A DNA stretch of 64,000 nt from Paraspadella gotoi (Eukaryota; Chaetognatha): assembly GCA_051294375.1 (NCBI GenBank), contig CM119267.1:2160793-2224792 (forward strand). Reading direction: 5' to 3'. A program made the position numbers and the translations under genes. This document shows, piece by piece, positions 46,919 through 60,714 of the stretch. The notes under the pieces were generated by a model, which was not told where the DNA came from, ran no database searches, and was given only the letters and a program-made list of their open reading frames with translations. Numbering within the stretch: the first letter of the stretch is position 1; each line of letters begins with the position of its first letter.

Positions 46919-47053
46919 AAGAGAGAGAGAGAAGACAAAACAGCTCAGGATGATGCTATAGATTTATGATCGCCTTTGGGGCCGCTTTTTTTCGAAAAAT
47001 CGGTGATAAACGTATACTACTGCAATTCATAATCTTGTGACGTCGACAAAAAG

Positions 47054-47106
<53 letters not shown>

Positions 47107-47982
47107 AGACGAATTTGTTTTCATCGTTGAATCTTTATTTGTTTGTAACGTCATTAGCTTCCATCTCAGCCCCATCATTCGTAATAGAGAGAGAGAAAGA
47201 GAGAGAGAGAGAAAGAGAGAGAGAGAGTGAGAGAGAGGTATTTAAAAAGAGCGGTCTTCAATCAGAAACAAGATTTCGTTAATTGGTTTAAAAATTTTAG
47301 AAAAAAAATTGTTGTTGTCTTCATATGTTGTCGTTGTCGTTGTCTGTTGTTGTCGCGCCGTTGTTTTTTATGAAAGCTGTAAAATAAAATCTGGGCCGTT
47401 AATGTAGAAATAAAACTGAGGCATCACAAAATACGAATCACACAATCACTGTGAAATAAAACGTTTCATGCGGTGGCGTCTCTTAACATTTTAGATTTAA
47501 TTAAATACAAATCTGACTAAATCTTTATAATAAAAAAAAAACAAACACAAACGATCCGCAAAGTTAAATGTCATTTTAAAGTGAATTACAAAACATTGTT
47601 TTTCGTTAACCTACACATCCATAAATTACTAATAGGCAGTTATATAATTACAAAGACACTCTAAATATTATTAACAGGCGGATAGCCGGTGACTTCGTTG
47701 CAATGACAATAATATTGTTTATTAAATAAAAATATTTACTTTTTATTATTAAAATTACTCTGATAAAGGTTTGGGAGCTCATATGACTCAAATGACTTTT
47801 ATCGTCTCCGTTTTTCCTTGTTTTATACTCTGCTTCTGTTGTCTCATATGTCCTTAAGGTCTGAAGTCAATACCCTACAGGGCCTCCACTAATCCTGACT
47901 CTGTCACTAAAACTTTTATTTTTAACCTAGAAAGTGGTTTTTCCCGAGTAATATAAAATATTTTACTTTGCCCAGAGAGAGA

Positions 47983-48055
<73 letters not shown>

Positions 48056-48206
48056 GAGGGCCGGGATTAATTTTTGAAACGCCGACGAAATTACGGCACA
48101 ACTTTTTTTTTCTTTTTTCCTTTTTTCTCCGTTTTATTTTTTCTTCTCGCTTTTTATTTCCTCCCATTTATTTTCCTTTCCCCGCCGAACTGTTCCAATT
48201 TCTAGG

Positions 48207-48288
<82 letters not shown>

Positions 48289-48610
48289 CGGCGTTCGAAA
48301 CCACCCGCTATAAACCTTTTTTTTTACTCATTTATTTTCAAAATTGCTTTTTCTCCCCTCTATTTATTTTTATGTTCTTTCTTTCTCATCCCATCGATGG
48401 TGAATATTTCTCCTCTTTCCTTTCCTACTTTTCCTCCTTTTTTCTCCTCCTCCTCTCCTCCCTCCTCCCGAGACAGATGCTTCAGAACAGGTGCAAGGAT
48501 AAATTTAATTCCTCACACCTTGTTTGAATAATCCCCCATCTGATTTGAAGACTAATGGAAAAATGAATGAAGAATTAAGGAGTAGCTCTTTTGTCTCTCT
48601 CTTTCGTCTC

Positions 48611-48643
<33 letters not shown>

Positions 48644-49514
48644 TCTCCCCCTCTCTCTCTCTCTCCTCTGGCGTGAGGGCAGAATACAAATCGCCACCAG
48701 CTCAACCGGAGTAACGGAAATTTTAAAGATTACAAATTTCTGTATTTAGCGTCACTGCATAGAAGTCAAAGGCTTTTTCCGTATGAAAGAAGAGAGAAAT
48801 AACCAAAAGTTACAATTCAACGTGAAAGCTAATATTAATTAAATATACAATCCAATTTTTTTTTTAGATTTCATTTGTGTTTTTTTTTTCTGTAATGAAA
48901 TAAATCTATTATACATTATTTCTTTTTTTGTTCGCCATTCGTAACTAAGACTTTAAAATAGATATTTTATAAAAAAATTATTATAGGAAAATATATAATG
49001 AGAAAAAGTAATAAATCCTAGGAGTCTTTTTAATGAATAATAAAAAAAACCAGTTATAAAAAATAAGGAAAGTTTCTCTCTTTCTCTCTCAGTCAGGATC
49101 AAAACAGCGAAGTCGAAAACTTCCATTGAAATAAATGTTTTTCTGGCTTGTGTTCTTTTTTTATTTCCCGTCAGAAACAGTAAATTTGTCAGAAACAAAC
49201 AGAAGCGATCGCTTTGTCTGAGAGAGAGAGAAGAGAGAGAGGAGAGAGAGAGAGACTGAGAAAAAAGTCAATAAAAAAGCATTTAAAGTGAATTAAATTT
49301 TTGTTTTCCATAATCTATTTCTTACAAAACGAATTAAAAAAAATCGATAAGAAAAACAAACGAACTTTGGAACCGATTTAGTTAGAGAATGAATCTCTTT
49401 GCAGCACCCCTTCAAAGCACCCCTTTACAGCACCCCTGATACAACAATCCCTTTGCAGCATCCTGATACAACAATCCCTTTGCAGCAACCCTGATGCAAC
49501 ACCCCGCCCGGCCG

Positions 49515-49655
49515 TCAAGGCGCCTCCAAGGCCAACATCCTGAGGAGGCTCTCGATGTCGACTTGAACTCCATTGCTGCACTGAAGGATGATCTCCTCCA
49601 TGAGCCCGTCCTCCAGTTGGAGTTGTAGACGAGGTTGTAAGACTTGACGAGTTTC
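49515..49655 (-). pseudogene. Terminal exon copy with a one-base deletion
   Basis: Identical to 42,802-42,943 except that one T is missing in the TTGGTAGTTG stretch (here TTGGAGTTG). This shifts the frame ahead of the LEDGLMEE part. The acceptor and TGA are unchanged. It is either a broken duplicate or a base-call error in a redundant copy. Confidence 0.5.
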
Positions 49656-50537
49656 CTGAAAAAAATTGTTTAAAAATTTAATTTTGGTAAAAAGTCTCTC
49701 ATATGCAAATGAAAAAATGAACAAATTTTAAAATTTAATTTGGGAAAAGTCTCTCAATATGCAATATGAACAAAATGAACAATATGCAAATGAACAAAAT
49801 TGTTAAAAATTTAATTTTGGTAAAAAAGTCTCTCAATATGCAAATGATTTTTTTTTTTAAATACTTTTCGTCTTTATGGGCTTCCGGTAAAGAATGACAA
49901 TTTTAAAATTTTTTACCTTTTTTTTTAATTTGTTGAGGAAATCACGATATTTGAAAAGATTCTTGTCGTCTTATTACTAACTTCCTGTAATAATTGACGA
50001 ATCTATTTAGCCTAATATATTAAAAGAGTAGGTTGAGTATTCATTATGATATATTAAATAACGTGAAACAACGAAAAATAAACGGGAGCGAGTTTATTAA
50101 ATTTGTTAAGCCGGCCAAAATCACGACTGAAAGAAATTACAAGCGATTTCCGAGAACCAAAAGCGTTTTGTTTATCAATCAGCGAAGGCCAATACTTTTG
50201 TAATAAGAACGAGGCCGAATAACGAAAAACAACAACTCTTAATATTCTGACATTCCAGTCCTCCTAAAATATAATTAATCAATTAAGTAGATTTATTAAT
50301 TATTCAAAGTGTTAAAAGTTGAGGGCCGATCAAACAAAAGTAATCAATAACAGAATTCAAGTACATAATACATGTACACAGTAACACGATAAGCAATAGC
50401 AATAGCGATCTGCAAAATAGGCCGAGCATCTTCAAAATAAAACAATAAGTGGTATCAATGACGCAATAGTTAGAAATCGAATAAAGGAATTTTGTTTACA
50501 CATCTCCTAAACACCTCGACCTAGCGGGCTCTGAATT

Positions 50538-51870
50538 CCAATCGGTCATTGGCTAACTATAAAGCGAAACGAAAGGAATATTCGTTTCATCGAACTTCAA
50601 CCAAATCGAATAAAGATATCTCCGCAAAACTTCGAAACTCAAAATGGTAAACAAAGAATTAAATTTTATTTTCTCGCTTTCGAACAGACGAAATTAGATA
50701 TAACTACTAGAATTTTCATATTTTCTCTAAACTTTAAAGGAAAATAAAACAACAAATGATTTCATTTATCATCTTTGCCACTATCCGCTGCTTCGATCGC
50801 CACAGAACCGCTGGACTCAGCGGGGAAGCTGAAGCGCTGGTGCAGTCATCCGCAATTCTCGAATTCGGACCTGTCAGCGTGAGGCGAACCTCAATGGGGC
50901 GGCGGTCTTTTTTAACCGCTTCGACCGCTTCTCCGAATTTCGGGTCTCGAGTCGGCGGAGGGCGGTCTTAAGGTCCCACGCCTTGGGATTCGTAGAGAAA
51001 TTCTTTTTGTTCTATTGGGAGCGCTGTAGCGTATACTTTTCAGTTGTTTTTGGTTTTACGTTTCCGGTGAAGATGGTTCTGGGTGGAAGCCTTCACCCTG
51101 GCGTTGGCGTCATGCCGTGGTCAAACGCCAGGTGTGTTTGGAACATACACCGGGGCTCGAGCCTGGAGACGATATCGAGATGCGCCCGTACAAAGTTAGT
51201 TATGTTTTAAAAAATTTTTTTTATAACGTTTCTCTACCTAAGCTTAAAGCGTGGTTTTAATGTAAATATTTAATATCTGTTTTTATATTAGTTTTTTATA
51301 ATTGATTTTATATTTTATTTTTAGGCACCCGCCCATTTAGAATTGCTCACCAAACTGGGTGGAACACTGGTCATTCGCTGTTTGATCGAAGTGAATCGCA
51401 TGGCAGTCTGGGAACGTGTCAAACCCGATCACGATGGTCCTTCATGGTCACGGTCCTCTTATCGCGTTCACTATGATCGGCTCGCATCTAACTGGCCGAT
51501 CCGATGGTAGTTCTCAAGTTCAACATTGTGGTGAGTAGACGAATTGATTAATTTGAATGAGTCAAAATCTCACAAAGTATAAAACATTGGTTAATGTTGT
51601 TTATATAATAAGAGAATAGTATAAGGTTGATTATATATTGTTTATTATCAAATTTCAGTTGAGACGGCAAATTCATCTTTGCGTTCAATATGTTGCTACT
51701 TTGGGACAGAGGCGTCTTCCTCCGTAATCAAACTCAAGCCATGCGCTCATGCCGAAGGCACGAAAATGGGATTCGGTCATCGAAATTCCGTAAAGGAAAC
51801 AATGGTTAAACAAAAGGCAATCGAACATGGATTGGAATTTGAATTCCATCGGATTTTTATTGTAAATTAA
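50538..51870 (+). other. Second copy of the unassigned split gene
   Basis: Promoter-like elements (TATAAAG at 50,558-50,564), ATG followed by GTAAAC, and three splice-bounded pieces at 51,044-51,194, 51,325-51,530 and 51,659-51,870. I see no differences from copy 1 in these segments, so the duplication gives no evidence of selection. Confidence 0.3.
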
Positions 51871-52022
51871 ATCTCGAAAGGTTCTATTGTTTATTAGTTT
51901 TGATAACATGAATTTATTTAAAATCTGTATACATATACATATACACACCCTCTAAAAAAATTTCAATAAAATGATCATTTAGCAAGAAATGAAATTTTCT
52001 TATCGCACCCAAAAACCGAAAT

Positions 52023-52047
52023 NNNNNNNNNNNNNNNNNNNNNNNNN
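52023..52047. other. Assembly gap, 25 N
   Basis: Exactly 25 N between block D copy 2 and the inverted sequence that follows. Confidence 0.99.
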
Positions 52048-53050
52048 CATTTTGCAGAAGTTAAATAAACAAAAAAAAAAACGAAAAAGAAACAAAAAAA
52101 TAGAAAAGAAAATAAAAAACTGGGATTTTCTTTCTTCTTTTTTTCTTTTTTTCTTTTCGAATTCGCTGCAGCAATAAAAAATGTCGTTGACTTTTTTGAC
52201 CTCAACAAATTTCGCTCAATCATTTCTTTTTTTTTCTTAGACGCGATATGTCCTTTTAGTGCCTTTGTCGCCAATTTTCCTTTTTTTTAGTATATGTTCT
52301 TTAGGCTCACCTTTTTTGTCCCTCTCTCTGTCCTACTGAAATATCTATTGAAACTGGTTATAGGACCTAGCCAATACACCAAACTGTATCCATTCCTTTA
52401 TAGACTCAATCAACTACCTGCCCTTTGTTTGAGGAGACTGGCTCAGACAGTGCCTTGCGACGGTCAGGGGTCAAATAGAGACTCTCTCTCTCTCTCTTCA
52501 TTCTTTTCTTGTGTCATTTCTCGCTTCTCAACTCAAGTTCATTCTCTATAATCACAAAGCATGCGCATCACGCTCTTGCTCTCTCTCTTCTCTCTCTCTC
52601 TCTCTTACTCTCTCTTCCCTCTCTCTCTCTCTCTTGGTTACCTCGTTAGAAATTATGTTTAGCCAGGTGAGTCATGTTTTTTGAGCATGGCGCTCTGCAT
52701 TGTACTCGATATAAGTAGAGGAGACCAGAAAGTAAAAAATGATCTAGTTAGTTGAATATGACTGAAAAAAGGGTCTGTGGCGCTCTGTGATTCCGGCACG
52801 TAGCTAGACGTTCTACATTCTACATCGCGAAGACCACTGGTTTTCACTTTCATATTCCTCACCTCTTCGTCGTCGTCGTCAGTCGTCTGTTCTCGTCCGT
52901 CGTTCTCGTGCACGAGCAGGTCGTCTTCGTCCCCGTGGGTCTTACCTAATTAACTCAATGGCTTTTCCTGCGGAAGACGGAAAGCTCCGTAGTATGTTTC
53001 ATTGAAAATCTTCATCTCAAGATTAGCATCCGCGTTTTATAGGTGGAATA
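52048..53050 (-). repeat. Inverted copy of 36,830-37,510
   Basis: The reverse complement of the earlier segment, with added bases and local rearrangement. The long CT tract of the original is missing or collapsed near 53,060. A CT stretch lies at 52,575-52,635. Short frames here have no family features. Confidence 0.75.
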
Positions 53051-53990
53051 TGTGATTTACGATGAGAGAGAGACTTGACCGACAGAGATTGACGGACTAG
53101 GTGATCGTTCAGGAACCTCGGACACATATGAAGCGCATAAAAGTCAGAGGAATGAGCTAGAACAAAAGTAAAAGAGAATTGAGTGAGAGTATTGATAGAT
53201 AGAGACTTTGGTAGAGTTTGTGAGATTTTGAATAAAATCGCAAGAATGGATAGCTCTGGTTGTTTTTTCGCTTTTCATAGGCAATAGTAGATAATAATAA
53301 TTTGTCACCATAAAAGAAGCAAAAAATCATCTTCTCTATAATTGTTATATCTCGAACTTTTCGTAACCCGTTCCATTTTCATTCATATTTTCTTCTTTCT
53401 TGATTTTTTACCTCATCTCGACTTTCGTTCATTTTCCGTCCTAGCAAGGCTTCTTCTCTCTCCCTTCACACGAACCCTCTCAGTCCGACTTTGAGTTGCA
53501 GAAAAAATGTTATAAGTTCTTTCTGATAAGTTCCCTTGCCCCTCTACCCGTAAAGAAATTTGCCTCGCGGTAGGGTAAAAAACCAATAACGACTGGATAA
53601 TATTGTTAGGTCGCTCGCCGATTAGAGAACCTTTTCAGTTCACAGTGCTTTTCTGTTCCCTTTTGAAAGACAAAAAAAATCACTGGCAAATCGAGGGGAA
53701 CGACGGAGGATGAGAGAGAGAGAGAGAGCGAGAGAGACAGAGAGAGAGGAGAGAGAGAGAAGAGAGAAAAGGAGAGAAAGAAGAAAAGAGACGGAGAGAA
53801 AAGAAAGGAAGAAAGGAATGAGAGATGCAAAAAAAGAGACTGCAGTCTACAGTGCGGAATGGTCGGCACGAACAAGAAGATGAGATCGGAGAGGTCTCTT
53901 TTGACACTGAAAGGACCCTGTCTGACCGCCACTACAATATCAAGTATAAACTGACTTTTACCATGTGCCTTACCTAACATTCACTTAGCA
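53051..53990. other. Spacer with a GA tract; no supported gene
   Basis: GA tract at about 53,709-53,775, otherwise mixed sequence without recognisable exon, RNA or repeat. Confidence 0.4.
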
Positions 53991-53999
53991 CCAGCCTGC

Positions 54000-54385
54000 G
54001 TCTTCAACTGCTGAGCGTGCAGCAGCCCGGACCTTAAAAACCCCCTAACTTTTTTCAATCTTCTCTTTCCTGGTCCTGCCTCTTGTTTTAATTTTTTTTC
54101 AAACCATTGTGGGTAACCCCTTAATTAAAACATTAACACCACAGCTCCGTGTCTGCCCCTTTCTTCTTTCCTCTAGCGCGTCACTCCCCCCTACACGCAC
54201 CAATAATGGGGCGGCCCCCACGCAAAAAAAAAGTTTTTTGTGTCTTCGTTTAATTTAATTATGTTTAAGATAATTTTAATTTTTGATTGATGTTTCGGAA
54301 AAGGGCTTTTCTCCAGTTAGTAACAGCCTAAAGGGGCAAAACTGCGTTTCCAGGCGTATAAATTGTAATAAATTATTATTATGAT
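54000..54385. mobile_element. Possible 3' end of a non-LTR retrotransposon
   Basis: Pyrimidine-rich CTTTCTTCTTTCC sequence and a stretch with two small stem-like words (AAAAGGGCTTTTC and GCCTAAAGGGGC) lead into GTATAAATTGTAATAAATTATTATTATG. A (TAATAAATTATTATT)-like tail is common at the 3' ends of LINE-type elements. No reverse transcriptase sequence is present, so the call rests on the tail alone. Confidence 0.2.
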
Positions 54386-54879
54386 TAAGAATTTTTCATC
54401 TTAAGCTTTCTTTTTAAATCAGCCCCACCGAAGACGTAGGTTTCTCGAGAGATATGCATATTAGATAATTTCCAAATACTAAATTACATGTTTCGATAAA
54501 TCAATGACAGATTGAAAAATGATTCTTCCATTTTGATTTTTCTCTCCTATCCCCTCGACTACCGAAGCATACTATTTACGAAGAACAACGGAGTAGGAAA
54601 GAATTAAACCAAAATCATCTAATTAACTTTTATAAAAGCTAAAAGAAGCCAGATAATCTTCCCACCCGTCGAGACTGAATGTGACGGCGACCCAAAACGC
54701 GCTGCAGCGCAATTTAGCCTCAAAGTCCTTTTGGAAAACAAATCCTTTTTTCTCCAAAAAAAGGCGTCTTATGGGCCTTACAAGAGATTTCCCCATTCAA
54801 CATATAATTACCCTTAAATAAAAAAAAAAAGCGCGGAACACACATAAACTTTTTATTTTTGACGAATTGCTACACAAGT
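54386..54879. other. AT-rich spacer
   Basis: Nothing recognisable apart from CGCGCTGCAGCGC at 54,698-54,710, a perfect short palindrome. Confidence 0.35.
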
Positions 54880-57230
54880 GCCCTTTTTTTAAGCGAGAGA
54901 AATAGAAAACCCAAGGACAATCGGTCTAAGAAAAAGCCATACGCGAAATGAAGTTATTATCGCGGGTGTGTAGTTTTTAAAGATCCTGGAATCTTAGTTG
55001 AGCTCAAAAAAAGTCCAAGACTTTTTTTCTCTGCTTCAGGCAAGAAACACTGGCCGACCTCATACACATTAACACATATTGAAAGAAAAAGAAAAATGTG
55101 CAATGAAAATCAAGAACAATATGAAATAAGAGAAGTTATATTTATCGGGGTTTTTTATAGTTTTTTAAAGAAAAATCCCATTCTCTTTTTTTTAAGAGTT
55201 TTTTGTTGAAATAAATTGCATTATAATAAATTACTATTTTTATGTTTTCTTCTCTGTTTTTTTGTTCATATTGTGATAGCACGTTATCGAGATTTAGGCG
55301 CCGAAATATAAATGTTTAATTTCGATAAACACAAGTTTTCGTATTGGGCTTTTTCGGGAAAAAGAATTGGCTACGCGGACCCGTGAGATTAGTGTTTTTA
55401 AAACAGGCAGAGAAACAGTGTTAGAGAACGGCGTTTGCGCTCTCACAACATTCTGAAATTTATTTTTCCCAAAACGCCCCCCCCGTTCATCTAGTTTATA
55501 CTCTTTAACATGGTCCTTTGTGTTTTTATCTAATTAAGTTTCGGCTGAATTTTGTGTTCTAGAGTATGGTTTTTAACTGCAGAGTGTAATTATTAATGCG
55601 CGTTGTTACCGCGCTTTAAAAGAAATATATAATTTGTGTTGATTCTTGGTTAATGAGTTAAAGGGGGATTAGCGTCAAGGCCTTTGGGGTTTTTCTTTTA
55701 TTTGCGACTTAGATATTCGGAGATATTCGGACGTTTTATGGATTTAGAAAAGATATGGAATTAGAAATAAGAAAAGGTTAAGGGAAAATATCTAGAGATA
55801 TTGATCTTATAATACTAGTTGTAATAAAAAAATAATAGAATAAAATGAGATCTTGATTAGAGTTAGGGAATTCTAAGGGTTAGAGAGTTGTATTAGATTT
55901 GGATTACTTTTCATCATTACTTATTAGAGTTGTTAATAATTAGGTCCATTCGGGGTTATGAACACATGTTTCTACATTGAAACCAATTGCCAAAAATTTT
56001 ATCCCCATGTTGCCAAAAAAGGGCAAAATTAAAGAAAGGCCAATCAGCGACCCGAAGTATGTAAGTAACCTCCAATCATAAGAAGAGTTTTTGTCTCACC
56101 TGTGAGATTTTTTTCCAACAAAAAAGGCTCGTGGGAATACGCAACGCAGTCCGTTATGCGTTACGGTGTGCGGTTACAGTATAACAATTTGTATATGTCA
56201 TAATCCGTTTCTTTTCGGTTGTTATGTTTAATTATTTGAGAAACCAAAGGGAATGCTACCAACGATTTATTTTAATGACGGAACTGTTCGCCCTTGGTGT
56301 TCCCGGCAGAAATTGGCTGTTACAGTAAACCTCACGGAAAGACTCGCTGAAGCTTCTTAAGACGGAAGCATGCTCACGGCGCGACCCGAACTCTACATGA
56401 ATATTCCGATTAGATATACTGCACTTTATGTGTGAGGTTGTATTTGGCAATGTGAGCTCAAGATGTCTGTACAATTAGTGATAAAAGTCCTCTCCAAACC
56501 CATAGATGAGCATTCGGAAAGCGTTTGAATCCCAGAAGACCTCTAAATCTCTCTCGTAGCACGATTACTCAAGTCATGTCCCAATAGCAAAGCTTATTAA
56601 ATCATTCCTGCTCAGTCACAGTTTCAAGTTTTATTGATATATTCACTTCCCAGGATGTTTGCCTTTCTCCTATCAATGCCAGCTTATAATTATGCTAACA
56701 TGTTATTCGGATGGTTTATTCTAAAATTTGTTATTAAACACATTCTTATGTCTAATCCCAAAAGAAAACACAAAAACAACGTATTATGTATTTTCTAGCA
56801 AATTACCGGCAATTTTGTAAGTATATATAAATACACAAAGACTTCTGCCTTTCGAAAAAAAAAACGGTTTATAAGTTAGCCCCCCCAAAGCTTCAACCTT
56901 TTATGAAACCATTCTAAATAACGAAATTGAACAAACATTTCTTTAGGTTTATATATATTTATGATTACTCATAAATCTTACCCAAAGTTTCAACTTCAAA
57001 AGCTCCGAAACGTGTTTTCTCATCTTCTATTTATTCTTCGCTTAATTCTCATCTTTTTGTTCCGTGCCGATCCGATCTCGGACGAGTGAATTCGTAACGA
57101 CGAAAACGGACGAACGGAACCGAATTTATGCACGAATGAAAAGTTCCTATTGTAACGCGGATTTACATCGTAACGCACGCAATGAGAAATTAGATTTATT
57201 TCATGGAATTGTAGAGCTGCGATGTTCTTC
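54880..57230. repeat. Very noisy copy of about 37,300-38,430
   Basis: Collinear anchors include GGACAATCGGTCTAAG, GATTAGCGTCAAGG, GAACACATGTT, CAACGATTTATTTTAAT and AATAACGAAATTGAA. The copy leaves the original at the foot of the palindrome (56,280), carries about 580 bp of other sequence (56,290-56,870) and rejoins after it. No gene is supported. Confidence 0.7.
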
Positions 57231-57345
57231 CAAACTACAGGACGTCCGTGGCAGAGACTTTACTTTTGTGAGAGCTTCTCCTTCCGTGCTCTCTCGTCTC
57301 ATACTCTTTGCGTCTCTTCTCGCCTTGCTCTCTCTTCTTCCTTCT

Positions 57346-57379
<34 letters not shown>

Positions 57380-59285
57380 TCTCCTTCTTCTTTCTCTCTC
57401 TTCCTTCCTCTCCTCTCTCTCCTTCTCTTTCTCTTCTCTTCTCTTCTCTCTTCTCTGCTGCTCTCCAGTAACCATAGGAATGACGCTCGAAAATATGGAA
57501 AAAGTGTACGGCTAGTGGAGTAGAAAGATATGAAAAATAAAAAAGATAATCGAAGGAAGGAAATTTTTGTTGGTTTGCGTTGTGCCTCCGTCTCGTGCGG
57601 TTTTTTTAATCTCACTGCCGTCCTCTTGTCTTTGTTCCTTCTGGATAGTGCTGTTCTCTCTTTTACTCGTTCTCCTCTCGTGTGTGCAATTCGGTCGTGT
57701 TTTAATGGCTTTTCCACTTTTCTCTCTTTTTTTCTCTCTCGCGCTCTGATAGACTCATATATACATAGTATATTACCATAAATAAACCTTCAGGCCTATC
57801 CCTCATCTCCCGTGGAGACTTGATACTCTTGATGAAGTGACCTCCCTATTTTTTCTTTGGCTTCTCCCATCGCGTCTAAGCACTGGTCCAAGAGGAGGAG
57901 CCGAGCCCGCATTCGTCTGCTCATCTTATCTTCCCTTTCATAGCGTCTCTCTGCTCTTCTTCACTAATGGGTCGACGATGTTTCTTTTTCTTTAATTGAC
58001 GCAAGAGTCGAATTTTCCTGTGAACAGATCCATTACACATTTTCACTCGTTTTTTCTCACGAGTCTTAAGCTGAGCGGTTGAGATTTGCGTAACTCTCCT
58101 TCGGGATGTACAATGTGCTTCTCATCATTGGTGGATCATATATGCAGTATGATATTTGGTTATCATTTTGAGTATATTTATTATGTGTGGAATCTTCAGT
58201 CTTGAATCTCATCTTGAACTCCACGAATAAGTCATCATGGATCATCCATGTTTGATGCGATAAATCTGAAACTCATCTTGATTTATCCTTTGATATCTCT
58301 GATATCATGTTGAATATCATTCTTAATCTCACTTGACATATCATCATGACTGATCATCTTAATATATTCATCCTTGAAATATTCATTCTTGAATTGCTCA
58401 TTTATCATCATCTGTGTAATATCATCTGAATATTATTTGAACTCACCGTTGAATCTCATCGTTGAATCTTCTTCTTGCGAATCTCATCTTGAATTCATCA
58501 TGAATATCATTTTTTGAATATGATCTGAATCTCATCATATTGAATCACATTTTAATCACTGAATATCATGTATTGGAATTCATTTTGGAATATTCTTATC
58601 TGATGATCATCATCTTGAATCTCATCTGTGAATTCATCTTGGAATATTATTTGAATCTAATCTTGAATCTCATCTTGAATCACATTTTAAATATCATCTT
58701 GAATATCATTTTGAATATCATCTTGAATATCATTTTGAATCTCATCTTGAATCTCATCTTGAATTTCATCTTGAATATTATCTTGAATCTCATCTTGAAT
58801 CTCATCTTAAATATCTTAAATATCATCTTGCATATCTTCTTGAATCTCATCTTGAATATCATCTTGAATCTCATCTTAAATATCATTTTGAATATCATCT
58901 TGAATCTAATCTTGAATCTCATCTCCAGTCTCATCTTAAATATCATTTTGAATATCATTTTGAATCTCATCTTGAATCTCATATCGTCCTTTTTTCGGTC
59001 AACTATATCTTTTTTTTAATTCGTATCTTTTCATCTTTTCTCTTTTAGGCTTTTAAATCTTAATTGCTACACATTCGCAAGTTTCATTGACATAAAAAAA
59101 GATTCTTTCTTTTTTTTGGTTTATTTTCCGTAATTAATATTTCTTTTTGAGCAAAAAAAAGAAAAATCTTTTCCCGCTTTGAATGAAATCGAGATCCGAG
59201 TTATGAGGCCCTAAAAATTTACATTGAAATAAATCTGGATGAAGGAAATAAATGCCGTCTTCTTTTGAGTGAGAGAGAGTATGAG
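57231..59285. repeat. Noisy-then-clean copy of the left part of block D
   Basis: 57,231-58,560 follows 38,430-39,500 with many indels. From about 58,680 to 59,270 it becomes clean and matches 39,500-40,150 (12-bp minisatellite 58,680-58,980, then CGTCCTTTTTTCGGTCAAC). It ends in a GA tract, where the sequence jumps into block C. Confidence 0.75.
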
Positions 59286-59289
59286 AGAG

Positions 59290-59896
59290 ATAAGGAAGGG
59301 TGGGAGGGAAATTGAATAAGAGGAGGAGGAGGTAGGAGAGGAAGAGGAGGAAGAGGTCTCGAGATCAGTTTTCTAGCTTGATTTTCTTTTGTTGAAACTC
59401 GAAAAGCTGAGAGGTAAAAGAGAATATACTGTAAGAGAGGATAAGGAGAGGAATAGAGAGGGGAAAAGAGAGAGGAAAGGGAGGGGGAGAGAGATGGGGG
59501 AGGAAAAGAGAGGGGGGACTGATAGAGAGTCGACTGGATATAGGGATAGAGGATACAGTACGGAATTATTAAGTAGTAAAAATATTATTATTAATGTGAA
59601 AGGAAGAATATCGATAGTGAAAGTAGGAAAGAACAGATAATTCAAAATGGAGGGGTTGAGAGGAGAGAAGAAAGAGAATAAAGATAGACAAGATAAACGA
59701 AAATGGAAAAGAAAAGAAAAGAGATATAAAGTAGAAATTAGAGTAGAGGTTTTTGCCAAAAGAATTAAATTGAAAAAGTAGCCGAGCTGAAGAGTAAGAA
59801 AAGTGAAAAAAAGGGGACAGGTGATAATTTGAGTGAAATAGAAAAACTTATCGGGCTTAATCTTTTAAGAGAAGTCACAGGTAGGAGAGAGAAAGG

Positions 59897-59937
<41 letters not shown>

Positions 59938-60636
59938 GAGAGAGAGAGAGAGAGAGAGATAGAGGAGGATGAGAAAGCCGATGGTAAAGACGAAATAGAG
60001 ATGATGTATTCAGTGAATCAGATTGGGTGTGGCTAGCTTAGGTTGGGCTTTAGCTTGGGTGGGGGATTAGCTCGGTTGGGCTAGCTCGGTTTGGAACTCC
60101 AGATGGGTGGGTATATGCTTGGGTGGGCTCAGCTGGAGTTTTTAAGAGAGATTCGATGAGAGATATTTGTTGTTTATCGCGAAAACCGACTTAAAGTTTG
60201 GGGTTTAATTGTCCTAGCGAAGGTTGAGGGCAATGAGGGGAGGAATTTCAGGCGAGAAATTTTCAGGCTTGCTCACTTCAACCTTTGCCGTCCAGCCGCT
60301 CGCCGCGCCGCCGGCCGCCGGCGCCGCCGCCAACGCACCGGCACTTCGTTTTCCTACTAAGTGGGAAAACTGGCAGCGAGTGGCCCACTTTTAGTAAGTG
60401 TTGTTCCCTTCGCAAAGGCAATCCCTGGGCACCCACTCCGTCCCTGGTGTTGCCTTCCACTTCTTTCCCGCCGCCGCCGCCAGCCGCCGCCGCCGCCGCG
60501 CGCCGCCGCCGCTCCTTCCCAGATTGGTTTTTTCTCGTGCAGGAGAAAATCAGGCTCCTAATCGGGAATTAAAAAGGTAAGGATCGGTGGGTTGAAGGTA
60601 GAGACAGAGACCCGAGAGAGAGAGAGCAGAGAGAAG

Positions 60637-60714
<78 letters not shown>

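Larger units (their letters stand above)
45336..52022. repeat. Block D, copy 2 (6.7 kb)
   Basis: Same content as 38,610-45,310, including odd irregularities of the 12-bp minisatellite (for example TTTGAATCTCATCTTGGAAT). It ends at the same base before a gap. Counterparts of the listed features lie about 6,710 bases downstream. AT-rich spacers within it (47,280-47,930, 48,720-49,200 and 49,660-50,520) hold nothing further. Confidence 0.95.

Noticed and set aside
56256-56474. 72-codon minus frame in the noisy copy of 37-38 kb
   Set aside because: It spans the junction between noisy duplicated sequence and an unmatched insert, has no family features, and depends on error-prone bases.
57790-57960. 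Minus-strand frame reading MSRRMRARLLLLDQCLDAMG, which looks protein-like
   Set aside because: The DNA is a noisy version of the CT-rich stretch at 38,750-38,890. In the clean copies the frame does not exist, so it is created by sequence errors.
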